DNA of 5,473 nucleotides. It comes from Candidatus Kuenenia stuttgartensis. GTDB taxonomy: Bacteria; Planctomycetota; Planctomycetia; Pirellulales; UBA1268. This document shows, piece after piece, positions 1 through 3,783 of this stretch. The DNA lies in NCBI GenBank assembly GCA_945876515.1, contig CAMCPF010000232.1:1-5473 (forward strand), written 5' to 3'. A program made the translations under genes and the position numbers. The notes beneath the pieces were generated by a model that was not told the DNA's origin, made no database searches, and saw only the letters and a list, made by a program, of their open reading frames with translations. How positions within the stretch are numbered: position 1 is the first letter of the stretch; each line of letters starts with the position of its first letter.

Positions 1-19
1 TGTGCGTCGGTCATGGTTT

Positions 20-44
20 TGCACGATTGCATTCGCCTCGTGCA
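20..44. repeat. Short inverted repeat, operator-like
   Basis: TGCACGA at 20-26 is matched exactly by its reverse complement TCGTGCA at 38-44, with an 11-base spacer. The centre-to-centre distance of 18 bases, nearly two helical turns, would suit a dimeric regulator. The repeat lies about 190 bases upstream of the acetyltransferase, and no regulator gene is visible. A chance 7-base dyad is quite possible. Confidence 0.25.
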
Positions 45-174
45 CGCTATTGTGATCGGAAAACGCAACCACGCAAGATTCCCTGCACCTGTTGGGACTT
101 ATAAATCCACGCCGCGATTGATTTCCGCCTCTTTTCCGGAGGGATTCAATCTTCGCCGCGCAATCCGGCCGCAA

Positions 175-203
175 TTCACTGCATTTGCTAGGTTTTCTCG
201 AAT
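175..203 (+). promoter_or_regulatory. Weak sigma-70-like promoter candidate
   Basis: TTCACT at 175-180 matches four of six bases of the -35 consensus. TCGAAT at 198-203 matches four of six of the -10 consensus. The spacer is 17 bases. Transcription would begin about 25 bases before the acetyltransferase ATG at 234. Matches of this quality occur often by chance, so this is only a candidate. Confidence 0.2.
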
Positions 204-233
204 CTAGGTCACAAATCCGCCCAGGCCGGTTTC

Positions 234-791
234 ATGTCTGTCGCCGTGCTGTGTCGCCGTCATCCGGGAGCCCTTGCCGGAGCCGCCACACCCGCGGGAC
301 TCGTGCTGAGGACCGTTTGTGCGGATCGTGACGCCCTCCCCATCGCGCGGCTGGCTGACGCGGTCGCCGCAGCAGCAGCGGGGCAGGCCACCTCCTCCTC
401 CGCGTTGCGGCCGCGGGGCCCTGGCCTGGCAGCGGAACTCCGCAGCCGGCCCGGGCGTCTGGTCGAGGCCTGGCTCGCGATCGTGCCGACTGCCGACGAT
501 GACGGCGGGTTCGGCATGGGGCTGATTTCCTTAATTCGGGGCCGATCCGCGAACGGGCTCAGGCACTCGATCGGCTGGGTACTCGTTCACCCCGCGGCCC
601 GTCGGCGGGGCTTGGGTCGGGCGCTCGTCACACACGCCTGCCGCCGCGCGGCGAGGCTCGCCGCCCACGAGGTCTGGGTCGAGTGCCGGGCGGACTGGGC
701 CGATGCCATGGCGTTTTGGCGGTCCGTCGGATTCGAGGACCGGCGTGCCAAATCGCCGGTCGCGGCAGGAGCCCATCAGCCGCACGAGTGA
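234..791 (+). CDS. GNAT family N-acetyltransferase
   Basis: This 185-residue protein probably transfers an acetyl group from acetyl-CoA to an amine; the substrate cannot be told from the sequence. The family call rests on the C-terminal half. Strand beta-4 with motif A runs IGWVLVHPAARRRGLGRA at about residues 113-130, containing the R-x-x-G-x-G pyrophosphate-binding loop (R123, G126, G128). A helix and the strand HEVWVEC follow at about 145-151, then the motif-B-type ending A-F-W-R-S-V-G-F-E at 160-168. The length is normal for a single GNAT domain. The first ~22 residues precede the first likely strand (GLVLRTV), and residues 44-75 are Ala/Ser/Arg-rich and poorly conserved-looking. The ATG at 234 has only a weak AGG eight bases upstream; a later GTG near 303 would still keep the core fold. 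It is probably a cytosolic enzyme. The family is secure; the start is less so. Confidence 0.85.
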   Translation: MSVAVLCRRHPGALAGAATPAGLVLRTVCADRDALPIARLADAVAAAAAGQATSSSALRPRGPGLAAELRSRPGRLVEAWLAIVPTADDDGGFGMGLISLIRGRSANGLRHSIGWVLVHPAARRRGLGRALVTHACRRAARLAAHEVWVECRADWADAMAFWRSVGFEDRRAKSPVAAGAHQPHE

Positions 792-797
792 TATGCT
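789..797 (+). promoter_or_regulatory. Extended -10-like element over the GNAT stop codon
   Basis: The TGA stop of the acetyltransferase supplies the TG of an extended -10 motif, TGA followed by TATGCT at 792-797. No good -35 lies 17 bases upstream, which is tolerable for an extended -10 promoter. It would give the membrane-protein gene at 856 its own transcript with a leader of about 50 bases. The alternative is simple read-through from the acetyltransferase gene. Confidence 0.25.
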
Positions 798-855
798 GGC
801 AATCGGAGTGGCGTTTACTTGCCCGCTGCCACCGGACCCGCGAGGTACGCACGCC

Positions 856-1380
856 ATGAATGAGTCACGTCGCCGGGAGTTCGAGCGGGACATCGACGAT
901 GTCCGCGGCCTCCATGAAGGCCTCGTGCGGGGAGCCGGCGGCACGCCGGGCGGAACCTGGCTCTTCTTCTTGGGCCTGGTACTGGCCGGGGCCGGCCTGT
1001 GGTTCTTCCTCAGCAACGTACACGTGGTGACCCGCGATGTCGGGTTCTTTTCGGGGGCGTTCAACCGCGGCATGTTCGGCGGCGGGATGCCGGCGGCCAG
1101 CACCGGGATCATCTTCGCGCCGATCTTCATCGGCCTCGTGATCCTGTTTTACGACGCCAAACTCAAGTGGGGCTGGGCTCTCTTCTACGTGGGCCTCGCG
1201 ATCATCGTGATCGAGATCCTGAGTCGGATCCAGTTCCTGATGCAGATGAAGACGAGCAATCTGCTCCTCATGCTCGGCATGGTCGCTGCGGGCATCGGGA
1301 TGATGCTGCGGAGCTTCCGCGACGGCACCTTCGACGGGCCACCCCCGTCCGCCGGGAACGGCCCGCCGCCCGCCCGCTAG
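856..1380 (+). CDS. Four-helix membrane protein of unknown family
   Basis: The product is 174 residues and I do not recognise its family. A charged N-terminal segment of about 30 residues (many Arg, Asp and Glu) is followed by four likely transmembrane helices at about residues 34-53, 83-99, 106-127 and 134-151. The loop between helices 1 and 2 is Gly/Phe-rich (GFFSGAFNRGMFGGGM, 63-78). A short Pro-rich tail ends in GPPPAR. The open frame extends upstream to an ATG at 703 inside the acetyltransferase gene, but the ATG at 856 is preferred: GAGG at 842-845 lies ten bases upstream, and the codons before it overlap the GNAT gene. The helices place it in the cytoplasmic membrane. The gene follows the acetyltransferase by 64 bases and its stop overlaps the stop of the opposite-strand gene. 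The role is unknown; a small integral-membrane accessory protein is all that can be inferred. Confidence 0.8.
   Translation: MNESRRREFERDIDDVRGLHEGLVRGAGGTPGGTWLFFLGLVLAGAGLWFFLSNVHVVTRDVGFFSGAFNRGMFGGGMPAASTGIIFAPIFIGLVILFYDAKLKWGWALFYVGLAIIVIEILSRIQFLMQMKTSNLLLMLGMVAAGIGMMLRSFRDGTFDGPPPSAGNGPPPAR
1377..1380. other. CTAG shared by two convergent stop codons
   Basis: The plus-strand gene ends with TAG at 1378-1380. The minus-strand gene ends with TAG read from 1379 down to 1377. The two genes overlap by four bases, with no room for a terminator between them, so each transcript must run into the coding region of the other or end within it. Confidence 0.9.
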
Positions 1381-1943
1381 CCGCGGACGCTCGCGGCCCG
1401 ATTGAGCCAGAAGCCGGTGCCCAGCAGCATCACGCCGCTGGTGATCAGGTGGGCGGCGATGATCACGCCCAGGTAGAGCGGTGCCTTCTCGGGCGTGGCC
1501 GTGAACAGGATGCCCCCCAACACGGCCGTGATCAGGCCATCGACGAGCAGCCAGCCCCAAGGAAAGTCGCGGGGCACGGAAAAGGCGGCGGCAAGCTTCG
1601 CGGCCGCCTCGAACAGGATCAGGAGGCCGAGGAACACCACCAACGCCTCGATGCCCACTCCCGGCAGGGCCAACATCGCGGTGCCCGAGACGACCGACAG
1701 CACGCCGCACAGGAGCGCCAGCCAAAAACCCTTCCAGGTGTAGGTGCCGAAGGCCGAGACGATCCGCAGCACGCCCGCCGCCACGAGCAACCCGCCGATG
1801 AAGAAGTTGACCGTCAGCGAGGGAGCGAGCGGCCGGGCGAAGCAGGCGGCCCCGAGCAGCACGAGCAGCGTGCCGATCCCGAACGACCAGTTCCGCAGCG
1901 ACGCGATCGGGCTCTCGTGGTCACGGTGGGCGAGATCGGCCAT
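1377..1943 (-). CDS. HdeD/DUF308 family six-helix membrane protein
   Basis: The protein has 188 residues with six regularly spaced hydrophobic helices at about 19-36, 43-64, 72-92, 97-120, 130-148 and 156-178. This is the usual length and layout of HdeD-type proteins. Typical features are the Gly-rich helix pairs (GGLLVAAGVLRI, residues 50-61; LLCGVLSVVSGTAML, 77-91) and the short W-x-x-L-L-x-G turns. In E. coli, HdeD is an inner-membrane protein linked to acid resistance at high cell density; that role is known for the namesake and is only a possibility here. The start is well supported, with AGGAAA (bases 1952-1957 read on the minus strand) eight bases before the ATG. It lies 103 bases downstream of the DinB-like gene on the same strand and could be co-transcribed with it. 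The stop codon shares a CTAG with the convergent neighbour. A generic DUF308 membrane protein is the safer name. Confidence 0.82.
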   Translation of the reverse strand: MADLAHRDHESPIASLRNWSFGIGTLLVLLGAACFARPLAPSLTVNFFIGGLLVAAGVLRIVSAFGTYTWKGFWLALLCGVLSVVSGTAMLALPGVGIEALVVFLGLLILFEAAAKLAAAFSVPRDFPWGWLLVDGLITAVLGGILFTATPEKAPLYLGVIIAAHLITSGVMLLGTGFWLNRAASVRG

Positions 1944-1977
1944 GGCAGGAGTTTCCTGGAAAGAACGAAAACTGACT

Positions 1978-1990
1978 GGGCTCGAAGCCC
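1978..1990 (-). other. Small hairpin between DinB-like and HdeD-like genes
   Basis: GGGCT and AGCCC form a five-base-pair stem around a three-base loop. On the minus strand this follows the DinB-like stop by about 56 bases and is followed after about five bases by a T-rich run containing TTTT. It could weaken transcription into the HdeD-like gene or lie in that gene's leader. The stem is too short and the T-tract too distant to call it a terminator. Confidence 0.25.
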
Positions 1991-2046
1991 CACTAGCGAG
2001 TCTACCGACCGGGTGACGTCTGGACCATTGCCCATCGCGGCCCGGC

Positions 2047-2568
2047 TCAGGCCGAGCCGAGCCCTTCCATCCTTCTCCAGGCGCTCATCTGGCCGAGGTG
2101 CATCATCATGTGGCCACCGCAATAGAAAGCCTGCACCGAGCCGATCGTGGGGAACAGCTCCCGCATCCGCCCCTCCGCAGGATTCGGCACCTCGAAGGCC
2201 TCGTTGGGCGTGCTCCGCAGCCCCCCGGTCACCATCCGGTAGCCTTCGCGATAGAAGGAAAGCACCTCCTCCATGGCCGGATAGAGGTCGCCGTCGGGAT
2301 CGTCGCGGCAGGCGGCGTCTTTCGAGAAGTCCAGTTCGAAGTGCTCTGGCACCGCCGGCGCAGGATGGCCGATCTGCTGGAGCACCTTCGGCGCATAGAG
2401 CGCGAGGTGACCGTAAATGAAGGCCGGGTGGTTCGAAGCCACCACCTTGCCTCCCGGTGTGGCAAACCGGGCGAACCGCTCGCGCGACACGCCGGCGAGC
2501 AGACGCTCCCCGTAGCTCAGGGAGACGGCGAGGGAGTCGGCGATGATGTTGCCGAGCGAGCGGGTCAT
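2047..2568 (-). CDS. DinB superfamily (DUF1569-like) protein
   Basis: This 173-residue cytosolic protein has the four-helix-bundle pattern of the DinB/YfiT superfamily, whose members often bind a metal through histidines and include thiol-dependent transferases. Supporting motifs are NHPAFIYGHLALYAP at residues 46-60, with His47 and His54, and GGHMMMHLGQM at 151-161. The latter contains the hallmark H-x-x-x-H-x-G-Q with His153 and His157, so the metal-site histidines look intact. The middle (about 74-130) carries an acidic segment and PAMEEVLSFYREGY, probably the third helix. The frame stays open upstream to 3399, but that extension only shadows the opposite-strand gene. The ATG at 2568 has AGGAA (2577-2581 on the minus strand) eight bases before it and starts the family-like sequence TRSLGNIIADS. 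It is divergent from the secreted DUF4440 gene. The reaction is unknown. Confidence 0.82.
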   Translation of the reverse strand: MTRSLGNIIADSLAVSLSYGERLLAGVSRERFARFATPGGKVVASNHPAFIYGHLALYAPKVLQQIGHPAPAVPEHFELDFSKDAACRDDPDGDLYPAMEEVLSFYREGYRMVTGGLRSTPNEAFEVPNPAEGRMRELFPTIGSVQAFYCGGHMMMHLGQMSAWRRMEGLGSA

Positions 2569-2797
2569 GATGAGGATTCCTAGAGGGGCTGGGGCGGGGC
2601 GGTGAAAGTCCGTTGGGCACGACGCTGCGAGTCGCGAACCGCAACCTCCGGGCCCCCTTTTGGGGACCCGTTTTCCCGTTTTTACCGAAAAGGCATAGAC
2701 ACGTCTGGCCGGATTTTTACAAAGGTCGGCTACGCTATGGTGGAGGCTCTCGTCGTCCGGAGCGTCCAAGGTGTTTTCAGCCGTCAGGATCCGTGCC
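2569..2797. promoter_or_regulatory. Divergent intergenic region with candidate promoters
   Basis: This 229-base gap separates the DinB-like gene (-) from the DUF4440 gene (+) and must hold promoters for at least one direction. Toward the right, TTTACA at 2716-2721 and TATGGT at 2736-2741 look like -35 and -10 boxes, but the 14-base spacer is short. Toward the left, TTGTAA (2717-2722, minus strand) and TATGCC (2692-2697, minus strand) are separated by 19 bases. The two pairs would share the same -35 stretch. A stem-loop sits at 2649-2670. None of the boxes is strong and the exact elements are uncertain. Confidence 0.3.
2649..2674 (+). terminator. Terminator-like hairpin in the divergent gap
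   Basis: The bases at 2649-2670 pair as CGGG and CCCC against GGGG and CCCG, with one C-A mismatch and a TTTT loop. This gives eight base pairs, nearly all G-C. The right arm is followed directly by TTTT (2671-2674) and, four bases later, by a five-T run, so it resembles an intrinsic terminator on the plus strand. No plus-strand gene ends nearby, so it may stop antisense transcription leaving the DinB-like gene, or act as an attenuator if the promoter of the 2798 gene lies further upstream. Confidence 0.4.
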
Positions 2798-3745
2798 ATG
2801 ACCATCAAGTCGATCGTGAACTTCCTGCTGCCGGCGACGGCGGCGCTGCTGTTGGCCTCAGCCCCGGAGCGGCCGCTCGCCCAGGAGCCGACGGCCGCCC
2901 AGGAGGTGGCCCTGTCACCGCTCGAAGAGGCGGTCGTCCGTGAGTCGGAGGCCACTGTCAAGGCGTTCAACGCGGGCGACGCCGCCGCGCTCGGCGGGAT
3001 GTTTCTGGAGACGGGTGAGCTGGTCGATGAGGCGGGCAACGTCCATTCCGGCAAGGCCGCCGTCACGGAACTCTTCACCGGCTTCTTCAGCAAGTTCCCT
3101 AAGGCGACGCTCGAAATGCTGGTCGACTCCGCCCGACCCGTGGGCGACACGCTGGCCGTCGAGGAGGGACAGCGACGGATCACCACCGCCGACGGAGATT
3201 CGGCCCAGATGCGGTATGTGGCGTTGCGGTCGAAGCAGGGTGATCGCTGGCAGATCGCCTCGTACCGTGAGTTTGCCGACGATCCCATGCCGACACCCCG
3301 TGAGGCACTGCAGGGCGCCGCCTGGATCGTGGGCGACTGGGTGGACGAGAGCCCTGAGGGCCGCACCGAGATCACGTTCCGATGGAGCGACGACGGCAAC
3401 TTCCTGCTCGGTGATTACACGATGTCGGCCGCTGGTGCGGGCGAGTCGAAGAGCACCCAGCGAATCGGCTGGGATCCCGTCAGCGGGGAGGTGCGATCCT
3501 GGACCTTCGACGATGACGGCGGATTCACTGAGGGCCGCTGGCTCCGCACCGACGAGGGCTGGGTGGTGTTCTCGGAAGCAACCATGCCCGATGGCACGAC
3601 CGGTTCGGCGACGCTCCTGATCGGCGTCAAGGACGCAGATCACCTCGTCGTCCGCGGTACCGACAGGTTCGTCGGAGATGTCGAGGAACCCGACTTCGAG
3701 ATGACGATCGCCCGAAAGCCGCCCCGCCCGGCACCGGTGAAGTAA
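2798..3745 (+). CDS. Secreted SgcJ/EcaC-type DUF4440 protein with lipocalin-like C-terminal half
   Basis: The protein has 315 residues. A signal peptide is clear: Lys4, a hydrophobic core at about residues 6-22, and likely cleavage after PLA (Ala28-Gln29), so it works outside the cytoplasm. Residues about 42-160 form an NTF2/SnoaL-like DUF4440 domain, with the family pattern of a helix plus F-N-A-G-D (57-61), a turn ending G-K-A-A-V (85-89), FFSKFP (96-101) and closing strands MRYVALRSKQGDRWQIASYRE (138-158, summarised by VALRSKQGDRW). Residues about 170-308 form a second, beta-rich domain beginning AAWIVGDWVD and containing IGWDPVSGEVRSW, which looks lipocalin-like (DUF1579-type). Databases often label such proteins SgcJ/EcaC oxidoreductase, but no catalytic activity is evident. 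A GTG at 2771 is an alternative start; the ATG at 2798 is better, with AGGA eight bases upstream and a proper signal peptide immediately following. It is probably co-transcribed with the gene at 3784. Confidence 0.85.
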   Translation: MTIKSIVNFLLPATAALLLASAPERPLAQEPTAAQEVALSPLEEAVVRESEATVKAFNAGDAAALGGMFLETGELVDEAGNVHSGKAAVTELFTGFFSKFPKATLEMLVDSARPVGDTLAVEEGQRRITTADGDSAQMRYVALRSKQGDRWQIASYREFADDPMPTPREALQGAAWIVGDWVDESPEGRTEITFRWSDDGNFLLGDYTMSAAGAGESKSTQRIGWDPVSGEVRSWTFDDDGGFTEGRWLRTDEGWVVFSEATMPDGTTGSATLLIGVKDADHLVVRGTDRFVGDVEEPDFEMTIARKPPRPAPVK

Positions 3746-3783
3746 CCCTCCGCCCCGTTTTCGTCCACCCTGTGAGATCCGTG

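Larger units (their letters stand above)
1..233. other. Intergenic lead-in, no convincing gene
   Basis: This stretch is about 53% G+C over its first 180 bases, clearly lower than the genes that follow, which fits non-coding upstream DNA. A 64-codon ATG frame at 13-207 is open, but its product matches nothing I recognise, is basic without domain features and lacks a ribosome binding site, so I do not call it. The stretch contains an inverted repeat at 20-44, a TATAAA at 100-105, a GATTGA/TCAATC pair at 116-121 and 146-151, and a weak promoter-like pair just before the first gene. Confidence 0.6.

Noticed and set aside
13..207. A 64-codon frame at the left edge
   Set aside because: No ribosome binding site, no recognisable family, and the base composition is unlike the genes here.
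999..2420. A 473-codon plus-strand frame crossing four gene regions
   Set aside because: It overlaps three well-supported genes on both strands, and its composition (Arg, Asp, His, Gln-rich) is typical of out-of-frame reading in high-G+C DNA.
2569..3399. An upstream extension of the DinB-like frame to 3399
   Set aside because: It lies antisense to the DUF4440 gene and spans the promoter gap. The ATG at 2568 has a good ribosome binding site and begins the family-like sequence.
3732..3739. CACCGGTG palindrome near the end of the DUF4440 gene
   Set aside because: An 8-base palindrome within high-G+C coding sequence is expected by chance and is not followed by T-residues.
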